From Vibrio hepatarius (GTDB lineage: Bacteria > Pseudomonadota > Gammaproteobacteria > Enterobacterales > Vibrionaceae): a DNA stretch of 64,000 nucleotides. A program made the translations under genes and the position numbers. Below are positions 18,745 to 28,186 of this stretch, one piece after another. Location of the stretch: positions 1 through 64,000 of the forward strand of contig NZ_JAATOO010000001.1 of assembly GCF_011806575.1 (NCBI RefSeq), given 5' to 3'. Each line of letters begins with the position of its first letter. Within the stretch, counting starts at the first letter, position 1. The notes below the pieces were generated by a model. That model did no database searches and had not been told where the DNA came from. It saw only the letters and a list, made by a program, of their open reading frames with translations.

Positions 18745-20292
18745 ATGACAAAGAACCAAACTCATAAAGATTATTCTGCGAGCGCCAACTTAATTTCTAC
18801 CACAGACCCAAAAAGCTATATCACATACGCTAATGACGATTTTTGTGATATCGCCGGGTACAGTCGAGAAGAATTACTGGGTAACCCTCATAACATGGTC
18901 CGCCATGCTGACATGCCAAAACAAGCATTTAAGCAGCTTTGGGAGTATTTAAAGCAAGGCCAAAGCTGGATGGGCTTAGTCAAAAACCAATGTAAGAATA
19001 GCGGCGAGCATTACTGGGTAAGTGCTTTCGTTACACCGATCAAAAATGAATCAGGCGGAATCATTGAGTTTCAATCGATACGTTCTCAAGCCACTCAAGA
19101 ACAAATCAAACGTGCGGAGAGCATGTATCGCAAAATGCGCAGTAATCAGCGTATTAACTCGATGCGAGTCCCCTTTCATAAGTTGTCTATTGTGTTTGGT
19201 GTTTTGCTTACCACATTGGCGACTACTGCCTCACTCACCTCCCCCAATTACCTGATTTTTGCACTTTTATTGCTGTCTCTCACCTCTACTGTTTTTTCCA
19301 TTCTACAGAACAAGCGATTCGAAACGTTGAAATCTAGTGCTGAAGAAGCATACGTAAATCCACTTATGGAGCAAATTTACACAGGCAAATTCGATGACTT
19401 TTCTCAAATAGAGCTTGCTCTGATGAAACGCAAATCTGAACTGAGAGCCGTCGCAGCGCGAGCAACAGATACCGCTAGTGCCATTCATTCGGCGGCAGAG
19501 CGAGAACTCAACAATAGCGTGGGAATAGAACAAAGCCTGAATAAACAGTGCCAAGAGACGGAACAAGTGGCTGCTGCAGTCGAAGAGCTCACCCACTCTA
19601 TTTCTGAAGTAGCTTCCGCTTCGTCGGTAGCTTCAAATCTAGCGAGCGACGCTGATACTCAAGCGGTTAAAGGAATGGAGAGCATCAACTCTACCATTTC
19701 AGAAGTTGACGATTTAGCCGAAGAGTTAGGCCAAGCACAGAGCATCGTGAACCAGTTGTCTCAAGACAGCCAGAAGATCGATAGTATTTTAGAGGTCATC
19801 ACAGCGATCTCTGAACAAACTAACTTGTTGGCATTGAATGCGGCTATCGAAGCTGCGCGAGCTGGAGATGCGGGGCGAGGTTTTGCGGTCGTGGCAGATG
19901 AAGTCCGCGATCTGGCGTCAAAGACAGCAAATTCCGCGAATGAAATCCATACGATGATCAAGCAGTTTAAAGAGACTTCTCAAAATGCCGTCGTTGCAAT
20001 GGATAAAGGCATGTCACTGTCAGATAACTGCAAAGTACGCGCGCATGAAACAGGTGAAGTACTGGCAGTGATCTCTGAAATCCTCAACCGTGTCGCCGAC
20101 AGTAGTGTGCAAATTACAACTGCCGTTGAGCAACAAGCGACGGTCACCCAGGAAGTCAATCAGAACGTGTCAAATATTAAAACGCTTGCTGATGATACTT
20201 CCCTAGCCTCAAAAACTTCTTTAGACAGGACGACGGAACTCGTTCAGCAGCTAGAAGGACTTGAAAGATTGATGAAACAATTTCAGTCCTAG
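18745..20292 (+). CDS. aer: Aer-type aerotaxis receptor (PAS-MCP)
   Basis: A 515-residue receptor close in length to E. coli Aer (506). The N-terminal PAS domain (about 10-115) carries the FAD-site pattern of Aer: [30 protein letters not shown] and [20 protein letters not shown] central hydrophobic hairpin (about 145-190, two helices) anchors it in the inner membrane with no periplasmic sensor domain. The signalling domain includes [20 protein letters not shown]. By homology it senses redox or electron-transport state through FAD and steers swimming via CheA/CheW. No CheR-binding pentapeptide is seen. Confidence 0.85.
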   Translation: MTKNQTHKDYSASANLISTTDPKSYITYANDDFCDIAGYSREELLGNPHNMVRHADMPKQAFKQLWEYLKQGQSWMGLVKNQCKNSGEHYWVSAFVTPIKNESGGIIEFQSIRSQATQEQIKRAESMYRKMRSNQRINSMRVPFHKLSIVFGVLLTTLATTASLTSPNYLIFALLLLSLTSTVFSILQNKRFETLKSSAEEAYVNPLMEQIYTGKFDDFSQIELALMKRKSELRAVAARATDTASAIHSAAERELNNSVGIEQSLNKQCQETEQVAAAVEELTHSISEVASASSVASNLASDADTQAVKGMESINSTISEVDDLAEELGQAQSIVNQLSQDSQKIDSILEVITAISEQTNLLALNAAIEAARAGDAGRGFAVVADEVRDLASKTANSANEIHTMIKQFKETSQNAVVAMDKGMSLSDNCKVRAHETGEVLAVISEILNRVADSSVQITTAVEQQATVTQEVNQNVSNIKTLADDTSLASKTSLDRTTELVQQLEGLERLMKQFQS

Positions 20293-20628
20293 CTTTACAT
20301 GATTATTCTCCCTCTTGCGTAGAGGGAGAGTAGATTGAGCTATTTATAGCTAAGTTAATAAAGGTAGAAACTTTAGAGATGACGGAAACTAATATAATTC
20401 CACTGATCATTGAATACCTACCTTGCACCAATATAAACCTAACGCAAACTCCCTTTTAAAATACAAAACTATTTCTAGTTTAGAAAAATCACCTTCTTTG
20501 AGTAAAATGCAATCAAGTAACCCTCTCAAAATGAGAGATTGATTCAATTTGTTTCTTGATTCCGACCATGAATAGAATAATATTGGTTGATGGTGCAGTT
20601 TGGCGTTCAGAACAAATAGGCGAATAGC
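20293..20628. other. Intergenic region between aer and the diguanylate cyclase gene
   Basis: It contains a perfect 8-bp hairpin just after aer (CTCCCTCT at 20308-20315 with AGAGGGAG at 20321-20328) that lacks a T-run, and a small one at 20523-20537 (CTCTCA/TGAGAG). No c-di-GMP riboswitch pattern is visible. Confidence 0.45.
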
Positions 20629-21660
20629 ATGGAGCTAGACATTTTTAATCCTTCTCGACAGATTCGAGGCGCGGTTTTATTCTGGATGAGTATGTTACTA
20701 GCCATCATGTGTCTAATTGCCGCTGCTATTAATATCGCGACCTCTTACTACGTACTGGCCTTCTTTGAACTTTCTTTTTCCACACTTTCTCTGTATGTCG
20801 CTTTTCGAGGTTATAAGAACCAAGTCTCTTTAGCTCTATCCAATAGCTATTCATATGCCGTCGTTGGGATCATTTATTTATCGTCTTCGATTCAATCAAT
20901 TGAAAACGGTATCTTTATGTGGAGCTTTTTGTATCCGGTTCTTTTCTACCTCATTTTGGGTAGAAGAAATGGTTTCTTAGCAACGGCTGTAGGCTTTCTA
21001 AGCCAAATAAGTCTGTTCATGCAAAAGACTACTGACGCCTATGTTCTGAATGATTTTGTATTCAATCTTAATTTCATTCTCGCTTATCTGTCGGTTTGGC
21101 TTGCCTCTCACATCCTAGAAGTGAAGCGTAAGACATCAGAAGCTTCACTTGGGCAGTTGGCTTCTCGCGATGCGTTAACAGGCGTATATAACCGCCACGC
21201 ACTAATTCATAACTTTGAACGCTACCGAAATGAAAGCGTAAAATTACCCCTTTCATTACTGATTCTTGATTTGGATTACTTTAAACAAGTCAACGATGAC
21301 CATGGACACGATATTGGCGACAAAGTATTGATTCAAACCGCTGCGTTAATTGACGCGCTGAGCGATGAACACCTTGTATATAGAATTGGCGGCGAAGAAT
21401 TTTGTATTGCGCTTCACAACGCCAATGTGGCGCAAGCTACGCGTAAAGCAGAGCAAATACGAAGTGCTATCGAGAAGTTTAGTTTTAATGACAGCACGAC
21501 CCCAATATCACTGACAACAAGTATTGGCGTTTATCAATGTGACCATTACAAAGATCTGGAAAGTGTATTGAGAAAAGCGGATAAAGAGTTGTATAAGGCG
21601 AAGAAAAATGGCCGTAATCAAATCATGGTTTGTAATCAAACCGCTGTAAATCCGACTTAG
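20629..21660 (+). CDS. Membrane-bound diguanylate cyclase (GGDEF)
   Basis: A 343-residue protein with about six hydrophobic helices in residues 15-165, an integral sensor of unknown ligand, and a C-terminal GGDEF domain. The active site reads GGEEF (254-258), LDLDYFKQVND carries the metal-binding aspartate and DRDALTGVYNRHA-like residues open the domain. It should make c-di-GMP from two GTP at the inner membrane. The four residues where an RxxD product-inhibition site would stand read SDEH, so feedback inhibition through the canonical I-site is absent. A strong terminator follows. Confidence 0.92.
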   Translation: MELDIFNPSRQIRGAVLFWMSMLLAIMCLIAAAINIATSYYVLAFFELSFSTLSLYVAFRGYKNQVSLALSNSYSYAVVGIIYLSSSIQSIENGIFMWSFLYPVLFYLILGRRNGFLATAVGFLSQISLFMQKTTDAYVLNDFVFNLNFILAYLSVWLASHILEVKRKTSEASLGQLASRDALTGVYNRHALIHNFERYRNESVKLPLSLLILDLDYFKQVNDDHGHDIGDKVLIQTAALIDALSDEHLVYRIGGEEFCIALHNANVAQATRKAEQIRSAIEKFSFNDSTTPISLTTSIGVYQCDHYKDLESVLRKADKELYKAKKNGRNQIMVCNQTAVNPT

Positions 21661-21687
21661 TTAGCCATTGAATAAATAAAATCAAAC

Positions 21688-21718
21688 AAAAAGCCCAGTT
21701 TCTACAACTGGGCTTTTT
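21688..21718. terminator. Bidirectional terminator after the diguanylate cyclase gene
   Basis: A perfect 13-bp stem (21688-21700 with 21706-21718; core AGCCCAGTT/AACTGGGCT) flanked by A and T runs lies between convergent genes and suits both strands. Confidence 0.9.
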
Positions 21719-21739
21719 GTTTCAGAGTAATAAAATGTG

Positions 21740-22402
21740 CTATTCCGGAGAGTTTTCTTCAAATACGACATTATAGTTTTCGGTATACGTACAATGTGGT
21801 TGTCGGCTACAGGTAAAGAACCTTCGGCCCTTGTGTTCTCCTGAACTGGCGGTTTTTATCACCATCGGACTGCCGCAACGTTTACAGAAACGAATTTCTT
21901 TATCAGGCTCGATAAGGTCAATATGAGCGGCCAACAATCGACGCAGACGGCCAACCTGATAGCTATGTTTAATCGTCGTACCAATTAAAGGGATGCCTGC
22001 CGATTTACACACATGCATAAGCAGCTTATGACGCTCAATCTTCCCCTTATCGAGTTGCTTACCATTATCAAATTCAATCGCAACTCTTGGCTCTAACGTT
22101 CTTGGATCGCACACCACATAATCAAAATAGCTTTTTGCAATACGGTTGTTGGCAATGAACCAGTGCTTTTTATTTGTTGCGACTGGCGCAACCACATTTG
22201 ACATACTGACTTTCGTTAGGACAACGCCGTGTTCTCCAACTGCTGTTACCAAGGCATTATAAAAAGCCGACTCTTGCATGTTTAGCAAGGCTCCCCTCTT
22301 TTTATATTCGCTGTCTTTAAGTTCTTCTTGTTTGAGGAAACGTTTCTGTACAACAAAAAAGAACACAACCAGCACAACAACAACGATAAAAACACTTTCC
22401 AT
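21740..22402 (-). CDS. DUF2726 protein with C4 zinc finger
   Basis: A 220-residue protein. Residues 3-19 form one membrane helix. The central part is a DUF2726 domain, related to restriction-endonuclease-like folds: FDYVVCDP, VAIEFDNGKQLDKGKIERHK resemble its conserved acidic/Gln/Lys residues. The C-terminus holds a topoisomerase-type zinc finger (FCKRCGSPM...FTCSRQPHC). The combination suggests a membrane-tethered nucleic-acid-binding protein, but no function is established. The gene is transcribed alone. Confidence 0.82.
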   Translation of the reverse strand: MESVFIVVVVLVVFFFVVQKRFLKQEELKDSEYKKRGALLNMQESAFYNALVTAVGEHGVVLTKVSMSNVVAPVATNKKHWFIANNRIAKSYFDYVVCDPRTLEPRVAIEFDNGKQLDKGKIERHKLLMHVCKSAGIPLIGTTIKHSYQVGRLRRLLAAHIDLIEPDKEIRFCKRCGSPMVIKTASSGEHKGRRFFTCSRQPHCTYTENYNVVFEENSPE

Positions 22403-22522
22403 CAGGCATTCACCATGGTTTAGAAACTATAACTGTTTAATTTTATACACTTAAATGAGAAAGTCGTTATTATTTTTCCGCTCGCAGAAGTTTTCCATCA
22501 GCTTTGAAGAATAAATGTGACA

Positions 22523-23215
22523 TCAGTTTTTACTGGCTGCCTTTTTATAGCTACGCTCTGGTCGTCCTACAGTGCCATAGTTCAAATCGGCTTCTAACTC
22601 ACCTGTGCTAATCAAATACTCTAGGTAACGGCGCGCTGTGGTGCGACTAGCGCCGATTTTCTCACCAGCTTCATCAGCAGTTAAACTTTCTGGTTGGCTA
22701 AACAACGCTTTGATCTTTTCTAAAGTCACACCGTCGATTCCTTTCGGTAGACGATTGACCGTCGATTCCTGTGACGAGGAAGAGCGAAACATACGATCAA
22801 CGATTGTCTGGTCCAGATCGTTGGCATGAGTAAACTGATGCTTCTGCGCCACATACTTTTTCAATGCGGCTTCTAGTCTTGGAAACATCACTGGTTTCAA
22901 AAGATAATCCACAACGCCACCACGCATTGCCTGTTGTAGCGTGTCCACATCTCTCGCTGCGGTAATCAGAATGACGTCACAGCTTAAGTTTCTAGACCTC
23001 AACTCTTGTAAAATTTCCAACCCGGAACCATCCGGCAGATGGACATCCAACAACAACAATTCTGGATTTAGAATATCTAATTGAATATTTGCTTCCATAC
23101 GACTGGTAGCGATGCCAATTACCTCATAACCTTCGATTTGTTCTAGGTATTTTTGGTGCAATTGTGCGATGGCGATATCGTCTTCGATAATCATCACCTT
23201 GGTATTTATCGTCAT
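22523..23215 (-). CDS. Response regulator of the CitB/DcuR/DctR type
   Basis: A 230-residue regulator. The receiver domain (1-120) has the acidic pair EDD near residue 12, the phosphoacceptor in LLLLDVHLPDGSG, and the conserved lysine in YLLKPV. A DNA-binding domain follows (about 165-215) with ADEAGEKIGASRTTARRYLEYL as the helix-turn-helix and a wing containing GRPERSY. This is the architecture of DcuR/DpiA (CitB). Its start overlaps the end of the sensor kinase gene (ATGA), so the two are co-translated. Confidence 0.88.
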   Translation of the reverse strand: MTINTKVMIIEDDIAIAQLHQKYLEQIEGYEVIGIATSRMEANIQLDILNPELLLLDVHLPDGSGLEILQELRSRNLSCDVILITAARDVDTLQQAMRGGVVDYLLKPVMFPRLEAALKKYVAQKHQFTHANDLDQTIVDRMFRSSSSQESTVNRLPKGIDGVTLEKIKALFSQPESLTADEAGEKIGASRTTARRYLEYLISTGELEADLNYGTVGRPERSYKKAASKN

Positions 23216-24831
23216 ACCAGATCTTCCTTAGGTAGATAGACTGTCATTCTGGCTCCATACTCCTTGTTATTCGCCATTTCTAATTCGCCTTGATAGCGCA
23301 ACGCTAATTCACTCACTAAATACAACCCGACGCCGCGTGTTTGATTATCTTTGCTTGAAACACCACGTTTCACCAGTGCAGTTACGCTCATGTTTTCAGG
23401 TAACCCGCAACCTTGGTCAATCACTTCAAGGATCACTTCGTTTCCAAAATCACCGATAGAGACTTCTATCTTGCGCCGCGCAGGCGAAATAAGTGCGTCT
23501 TTTGCAATCGCTTCGCGGGTTGCATCGAATGCGTTGTCAATTAAGTTACCGAGAATCGTCACCAAATCTTCAGCATTAATCCTGTCTGGTAACGGTTCAA
23601 GACGCGAGCCCTCTTCAACCACCAGCTCAAGTCCTAACTCTCGTGCTCTCTCGGTTTTGCCAAGTAACATACCAGCTATCAAAGGCTCTTTGATGGTTTC
23701 ACGTAAGAATTCTATCAATGACTGATAGTGCGCGGTTTCTTGTCCAATTAGATTTTGTACGGCGTCTAACTCACCCATCTGTACCATACCGCTGATGGTA
23801 TTAAGTTTATTGCGGTGCTCGTGGGTTTGTGACCGTAGCATATCCGCATATTCTTTGGTTTTCGCCAACTGTTCGGTGAGTTCAGTAAGATCATCGCGTA
23901 AGCGGAAACTGGAAACGGCACCAACGACTTTGTCATCAACAATAATTGGGCTGCGGTTGGCGATAAGACGTTGCTGGCTTAAATACAAGTTTATGTCGTG
24001 GTCTGTACGTGCCGTTTGTAAAACGACGTGTAAATCGCTTTCAGGCAAAACTTCACTGAGTGGTCGATTTAGGCACTCAGCTTTATTTAACCCAAGGATC
24101 TGACACGCGCTCTTGTTTATTGAACGTAGTCGTCCATCACCATCAATACTCAGAATGCCCTCTTTTAGGGTTTCCATGGTTACGTCTAGTTCAACATAAA
24201 GTCGACCGATCTCTTCAGGTTCAAAACCTAATATCGCTTTCTGGAATCGTCTCGACGCGTAACTCGACACCACCGCGTTCGCAGCAACCACTATCAGTGC
24301 CATTACAATAAGAAAGTAAAGGAACGGCTCAATTCGGTCTTGCAGTCTGTCGATAAGATAACCGACGGAAACAACACCAATGATATTACCTTGAGAATCA
24401 AATACAGCTGCCTTACCCCGTACAGAGTAACCTAGCGAACCTTTTGCTGTTGAGATATAAGCTTGTCCGTCAACCAACGCGCGCTTGTTGTCGCCACCTT
24501 TCATCGGCAAACCAATTCGCTCATCAACTGGGTGAACTAAACGGATCCCTTCTTTATCGCCAATTACGATAAACGCCGCCCCTATCAACTCAGTGAGGCT
24601 ACGATAACGGTTTTGATATTCCGGAGTCACGCCAGTTTGAATCATTTCAATGACGTACGGTGACTTAGCAAGAAACGAAGCAACGCCAAGCGCTTTATGC
24701 CCCATCTCTTCTTCTTGAGCGTGTTTGATATAAATAAAACCGGCTGTCGCAAGCAATAGCAACTCTATCAGTCCGGATAAAGTCATGATAATCAGCATTC
24801 TTTTGCGAAAACTGATACTACTCCATTTCAT
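23212..24831 (-). CDS. Sensor histidine kinase of the CitA/DcuS type
   Basis: A 539-residue inner-membrane kinase. Layout: membrane helix (about 10-32), periplasmic CitA/DcuS-like sensor (about 35-170, with DKEGIRLVHPVDERIG and the RGKAAVFDSQGNIIGVVSVGY end), second helix (about 172-192), cytoplasmic PAS (about 215-325), then the dimerisation helix with the phosphohistidine in THEHRNKLNTISG, the N box NLIDNAFDA, and G boxes DQGCGLP and RGVGLYLV. Relatives sense citrate, fumarate or other carboxylates. No carboxylate transporter lies beside it, so the ligand cannot be inferred from context. Confidence 0.88.
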   Translation of the reverse strand: MKWSSISFRKRMLIIMTLSGLIELLLLATAGFIYIKHAQEEEMGHKALGVASFLAKSPYVIEMIQTGVTPEYQNRYRSLTELIGAAFIVIGDKEGIRLVHPVDERIGLPMKGGDNKRALVDGQAYISTAKGSLGYSVRGKAAVFDSQGNIIGVVSVGYLIDRLQDRIEPFLYFLIVMALIVVAANAVVSSYASRRFQKAILGFEPEEIGRLYVELDVTMETLKEGILSIDGDGRLRSINKSACQILGLNKAECLNRPLSEVLPESDLHVVLQTARTDHDINLYLSQQRLIANRSPIIVDDKVVGAVSSFRLRDDLTELTEQLAKTKEYADMLRSQTHEHRNKLNTISGMVQMGELDAVQNLIGQETAHYQSLIEFLRETIKEPLIAGMLLGKTERARELGLELVVEEGSRLEPLPDRINAEDLVTILGNLIDNAFDATREAIAKDALISPARRKIEVSIGDFGNEVILEVIDQGCGLPENMSVTALVKRGVSSKDNQTRGVGLYLVSELALRYQGELEMANNKEYGARMTVYLPKEDLV

Positions 24832-25158
24832 ACTTTCTCCTTGTTAGCACTATAGGCTATCACTCTTATGAATGGGCAACGAGCTTGCGAGTAACGAATT
24901 GTGAATGAAGTGTACTTATAATTCTCCTATTTTGACTTTTTTGTAACATGAGTTGTGCAACTAACGGAGTAGAAAGGCGATTTTTAGAATAGACATAAAC
25001 ATTGATTTTGATCATACATTTGATCGGTTATTTCTCGGGCTAATGCTGCGTCCATATCGTATAATTATTGAGCAATGGTGAAAATGTATAATGTCTTTGG
25101 CTTAGCGGTTAAATAAAAATACTACGAATGACCGCCTCTAAAGGAATAGAGGGAGGAA
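24832..25158. other. Intergenic region between the sensor kinase gene and the 77-residue ORF
   Basis: Two TATAAT hexamers at 25060-25065 and 25087-25092 on the plus strand could serve the small ORF, but neither has a matching -35 at 16-18 bp. GGGAGG stands just before the ORF. No RNA gene is recognised. Confidence 0.4.
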
Positions 25159-25392
25159 ATGAACAAAATGCAAAAGGATACTTTAGGCATCTGCCTTTCT
25201 AAATCTATGCTGTCGAGTAACTTATCTGGAACGTTTACTCACGTAAGGGCTTACGCTAAATCACAACGAAACGAAGATCTTGAGGTTATGCATGCTTTTC
25301 CGCAGCTCTCTGGTCGCGAAGTGTTAGATAATATGGAATCGAAAAAAGCGCTATTCTGGCGTGCTGAGTTCGCTTGCTTAGTCCAGAAGTAA
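25159..25392 (+). CDS. Hypothetical 77-residue protein
   Basis: I do not recognise this protein. It is soluble, with no signal peptide, membrane helix or zinc motif; a charged middle (KSQRNEDLEVMHAFPQL) leads to a C-terminal half with ESKKALFWRAEF. Support for being real: a strong GGGAGG ribosome site, upstream TATAAT hexamers and a rho-independent terminator directly after the stop. GGAGG stands only 2 nt from the first ATG (25159), so translation may start at the second (25168, codon 4). It is convergent with the TonB2 operon. Homologues would be needed to confirm it. Confidence 0.6.
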   Translation: MNKMQKDTLGICLSKSMLSSNLSGTFTHVRAYAKSQRNEDLEVMHAFPQLSGREVLDNMESKKALFWRAEFACLVQK

Positions 25393-25411
25393 CGCTGATT
25401 TAGTCGTCATA

Positions 25412-25440
25412 GAGGGATTTAGATCCCTCATTTTATTTTT
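25412..25440 (+). terminator. Rho-independent terminator after the 77-residue ORF
   Basis: GAGGGAT (25412-25418) pairs with ATCCCTC (25423-25429) around TTAG, followed by ATTTTATTTTT. It overlaps the stop codon of the convergent TPR gene. Confidence 0.85.
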
Positions 25441-26603
25441 ACTGGTGAAGATTCACGTGCAAGCTTCACCTTTTCAAGAAAGGCTATCCAGTTTTCTAAT
25501 TGGACGTCCGGCCTATTCTCCATTGTTGCTTTGGCAACGCTTAGTGCCTGCTCCACCTTATCCAACGAATACAATATTTGGACCTTCAACAATGCAGTTT
25601 CTGTCGTTGGATTTCGCACCTTATCGATAAACTGCAACGCTTGTTGCCACTTGTCTTGATAAGTTAATACCAACACGTACTGCCAATAGTATTGACCATC
25701 TATACGTGCTGCTTTGCGCCATAACTGCTCGGCGGTTTCCAACTCTTTGGCGGTCTGCCAGTACTTTGCTTGCTCTATGATTAACTCAAGTTCAGGGTCT
25801 GCGTACTCGATTTGTTCAAGTGCTGCGGCTGCACGCTCAGGAGCGCCGTTATGCGCGTATAGTGAAGCTAAAAGGCGCCGCTCTTGTACGGTTAATTCAA
25901 TTTGTTTGTCTGCCAGTGTCAACGCATCTAACGCTTGTTTGGTGTTACCAGCACGTAGCTCGATATTAACTAATTGTCGCCACCAAATGTCGTTGTTCGG
26001 CTCAAGAACCAAGAGTCGTTTCAGTACGCGGCTGGCTCGCTGCCATTCCTTCTTTTCCACTAACGCTGCCAACTTCATCGAAAGCGGGTCAATTGGTTTA
26101 GCAGAGCCCGCATCCAATGAAGAAGGGGATGCGGTGATCACTTCGTTCCATTGTTTTAATTGATAGTGCGCCTTGGCAATATTCAGCCACAATTGGGCTG
26201 TTGAACTCTTGGTTGCTTTTGCTCGCACCAACACGTAGTACTGTTCGAGCGCCTCTTGGTATTGCTGCTGGTTGAATAAAAGACTAGCGAGCATTTGGCG
26301 CGTACTTCGCTGTTGTTGGTCGCTCAATACGTCGTAATTAACGGTCAGTGTTAAGTGCTGAATAGATTGTGCCAGTTCGCCAGCTTTCCAGTAATATACA
26401 CCTAAACTTTGGTGCACATAGGCAGCATCGTATTCCCGCGGAATCTCGACACTTCGTAACACGTTTATCGCACTCTGCAAATCACCGGAGGATTCGTACT
26501 TTTGCGCTTGTTGCAGTTTAGACGCGGTGTAGCGGCTTAGATCGGCTGCATTGGCTGATCCAAACAACAAAACGACTATTAGCGTGATTGCGTATTTATT
26601 CAT
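25428..26603 (-). CDS. Tetratricopeptide repeat protein of the TonB2 cluster
   Basis: A 391-residue exported protein: signal peptide at 1-19 (ends SANA), then repeated TPR-like helical pairs across the whole chain (for example QSAINVLRSVE, YQEALEQYYVLVR, GNTKQALDALTLADK). It is the last gene of the six-gene operon and overlaps tonB2 by 4 nt. In Vibrio TonB2 clusters a TPR protein occupies this place; a periplasmic scaffold role is inferred from the repeat type and the signal peptide, not shown. Confidence 0.85.
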   Translation of the reverse strand: MNKYAITLIVVLLFGSANAADLSRYTASKLQQAQKYESSGDLQSAINVLRSVEIPREYDAAYVHQSLGVYYWKAGELAQSIQHLTLTVNYDVLSDQQQRSTRQMLASLLFNQQQYQEALEQYYVLVRAKATKSSTAQLWLNIAKAHYQLKQWNEVITASPSSLDAGSAKPIDPLSMKLAALVEKKEWQRASRVLKRLLVLEPNNDIWWRQLVNIELRAGNTKQALDALTLADKQIELTVQERRLLASLYAHNGAPERAAAALEQIEYADPELELIIEQAKYWQTAKELETAEQLWRKAARIDGQYYWQYVLVLTYQDKWQQALQFIDKVRNPTTETALLKVQILYSLDKVEQALSVAKATMENRPDVQLENWIAFLEKVKLARESSPVKIK

Positions 26604-27226
26604 TTCGGTTGTCGAAACTCCAGCTTCACCGTCTGTCCATGCTGAACCACCGCTTTGCCAAACTCAAGTTTAGGTTGGTATCTCCATTGCTTAAGCGCCT
26701 TTAGCGCCTCTTGTTCAAACAAGCGCTTAGGGTTTGCATCAATGACTTCCAAGTCGATCGGTTTCCCCTGTGGGTCAATATTAAACTTTATGATCACAAA
26801 TCCCTCTGCACGGCGTTTACGCGCTTTTGCTGGATAATTGGGGTCAACACGATACAAAGGCATAGCCTGCTGACTGCTACTTACCTGTGCAATTTGAGGA
26901 GCCAGAACATCAACAGTACCAATATTGATATTAAGACCTAGAGATCCCGTATCAATAGACACATCCATTGATGGGATAGAAAGAGGTTGCGGCGAATCAA
27001 CAAAGGTTTGTGGCGCTTGAGTTGGTGTCACTTTGGGCTCTGGAGGTAAAATACGTGAACGAGTTCGCGCTTCATTCTCTTGCTCAGAAACCAGATAGCT
27101 TACTTTGGTCACCTCCATACTGTACTGCTGAGTTTGTTGCGGAGTGTTAACGAGCCAAGCCATAAGACTAAACAACACTATCGCTAAACACCCTGCGATA
27201 GGCAGAGCGAGCACAAATCGGAGCAT
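26600..27226 (-). CDS. tonB2: TonB2 energy transducer
   Basis: A 208-residue TonB protein. It has an N-terminal membrane anchor (about 5-27), a short proline-rich periplasmic span (PPEPKVTPTQAPQ) and a C-terminal TonB domain (about 120-208) with YPAKARKRRAEGFVIIKF and LKQWRYQPK. TonB passes proton-motive energy from ExbB/ExbD to outer-membrane siderophore or haem receptors. The proline-rich span is short, as is usual for TonB2 against TonB1. It shares one base with the exbD2 stop and overlaps the TPR gene. Confidence 0.92.
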   Translation of the reverse strand: MLRFVLALPIAGCLAIVLFSLMAWLVNTPQQTQQYSMEVTKVSYLVSEQENEARTRSRILPPEPKVTPTQAPQTFVDSPQPLSIPSMDVSIDTGSLGLNINIGTVDVLAPQIAQVSSSQQAMPLYRVDPNYPAKARKRRAEGFVIIKFNIDPQGKPIDLEVIDANPKRLFEQEALKALKQWRYQPKLEFGKAVVQHGQTVKLEFRQPK

Positions 27227-27630
27227 TACGACTTCTCCGCGGCAATCGCGATCTTTTCGATTCCCGCGCCTTTTGCTGCGTCCATCACTTGTATAACCGT
27301 GCCACTAAACGCTCGTTCATCGGCCTGAATGACGAGTGAGTTTTCAGGCTTATCAAGCAACATAGCTTCAAGCACTGCTTGCACTCGCTCGATATCCACC
27401 ATTTTTTTGTCTATGTAGACATCATTGTCTGCGGTAACTGCAATAAAGATTCCAACCTCTTTTTGGCTAACGATGTTGGTCGCTTGCGGTTTATCGACTT
27501 CAATCCCGGATTCGCGTACAAAAGTGCTGGTGACGATAAAGAAGATCAGCATGATAAAGACAATATCGAGCATCGGCGTTAGATCAACCTGAGCTTCTTC
27601 TTGTCTGTGCGAACGTCGCCCTAGCCTCAT
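27226..27630 (-). CDS. exbD2: ExbD2 biopolymer transport protein
   Basis: A 134-residue ExbD/TolR protein with one membrane helix (about 22-42) carrying the proton-path aspartate in VDLTPMLDIVFIMLIFFIV, followed by a periplasmic domain. With ExbB2 and TtpC it forms the proton-driven motor that energises TonB2. It overlaps exbB2 by 4 nt at its start and touches tonB2 at its end. Confidence 0.94.
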   Translation of the reverse strand: MRLGRRSHRQEEAQVDLTPMLDIVFIMLIFFIVTSTFVRESGIEVDKPQATNIVSQKEVGIFIAVTADNDVYIDKKMVDIERVQAVLEAMLLDKPENSLVIQADERAFSGTVIQVMDAAKGAGIEKIAIAAEKS

Positions 27631-28184
27631 TGCTGACTCCTCAACTGTTGTTCTAGCGAGTATGAGTAATTACGACACAACTTAACTAATCTTGCATGGA
27701 CAAACATGCCAACCAAGGCTGCAACCATGCCAGCCATCGTTGGTAAAGTCGCCATAGCAATGCCCGCCGCCATTTGCTTAGGTTCACTGTTACCTTGTAA
27801 CGCCATCACGTCAAATACCGCTATCATTCCCGTGACTGTTCCTAACAACCCTAACATTGGGCAGAGTGACACCAGTAACTTTATTGTGTTGGTGTGCTGG
27901 AACAAATTGATTCGAGCTTGGGCAAGCCATCCATCGCGAATCGAACGCGAGTGCCATGAATGATGATCACTTCGCCTCGCCCATTGTGCTAACCACTCAG
28001 ATTTATGCTTAGGGTAGTGAACAAACAGATAAATCATGCGCTCTACAACAAGCAGCCAAAACAACACCACAACCGCAAACAAGCACCAAAGCACTATGCC
28101 GCCTTGCTGCATAAATTGGGCAAAGTTGCGCACTCCTTCAAAGTGGCTCAGTAGTGTTTGCAATATATGGCTCAGCTCAGTCAT
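27627..28184 (-). CDS. exbB2: ExbB2 biopolymer transport protein
   Basis: A 185-residue MotA/TolQ/ExbB protein with three membrane helices: about 27-48, and the conserved pair near 105-165 with PMLGLLGTVTGMIAVF and MATLPTMAGMVAALVG. It forms the proton channel with ExbD2. It starts 2 nt after ttpC. Shorter than E. coli ExbB (244), as is usual for ExbB2. Confidence 0.93.
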   Translation of the reverse strand: MTELSHILQTLLSHFEGVRNFAQFMQQGGIVLWCLFAVVVLFWLLVVERMIYLFVHYPKHKSEWLAQWARRSDHHSWHSRSIRDGWLAQARINLFQHTNTIKLLVSLCPMLGLLGTVTGMIAVFDVMALQGNSEPKQMAAGIAMATLPTMAGMVAALVGMFVHARLVKLCRNYSYSLEQQLRSQQ

Positions 28185-28186
28185 GT

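Noticed and set aside
20293..20628. c-di-GMP riboswitch before the diguanylate cyclase gene
   Set aside because: The conserved GEMM sequence elements are not seen; only simple hairpins are present.
25714..26163. 149-residue ORF antisense to the TPR gene
   Set aside because: Ala/Ser/Cys-rich shadow frame without expression signals; the TPR frame is clearly the coding one.
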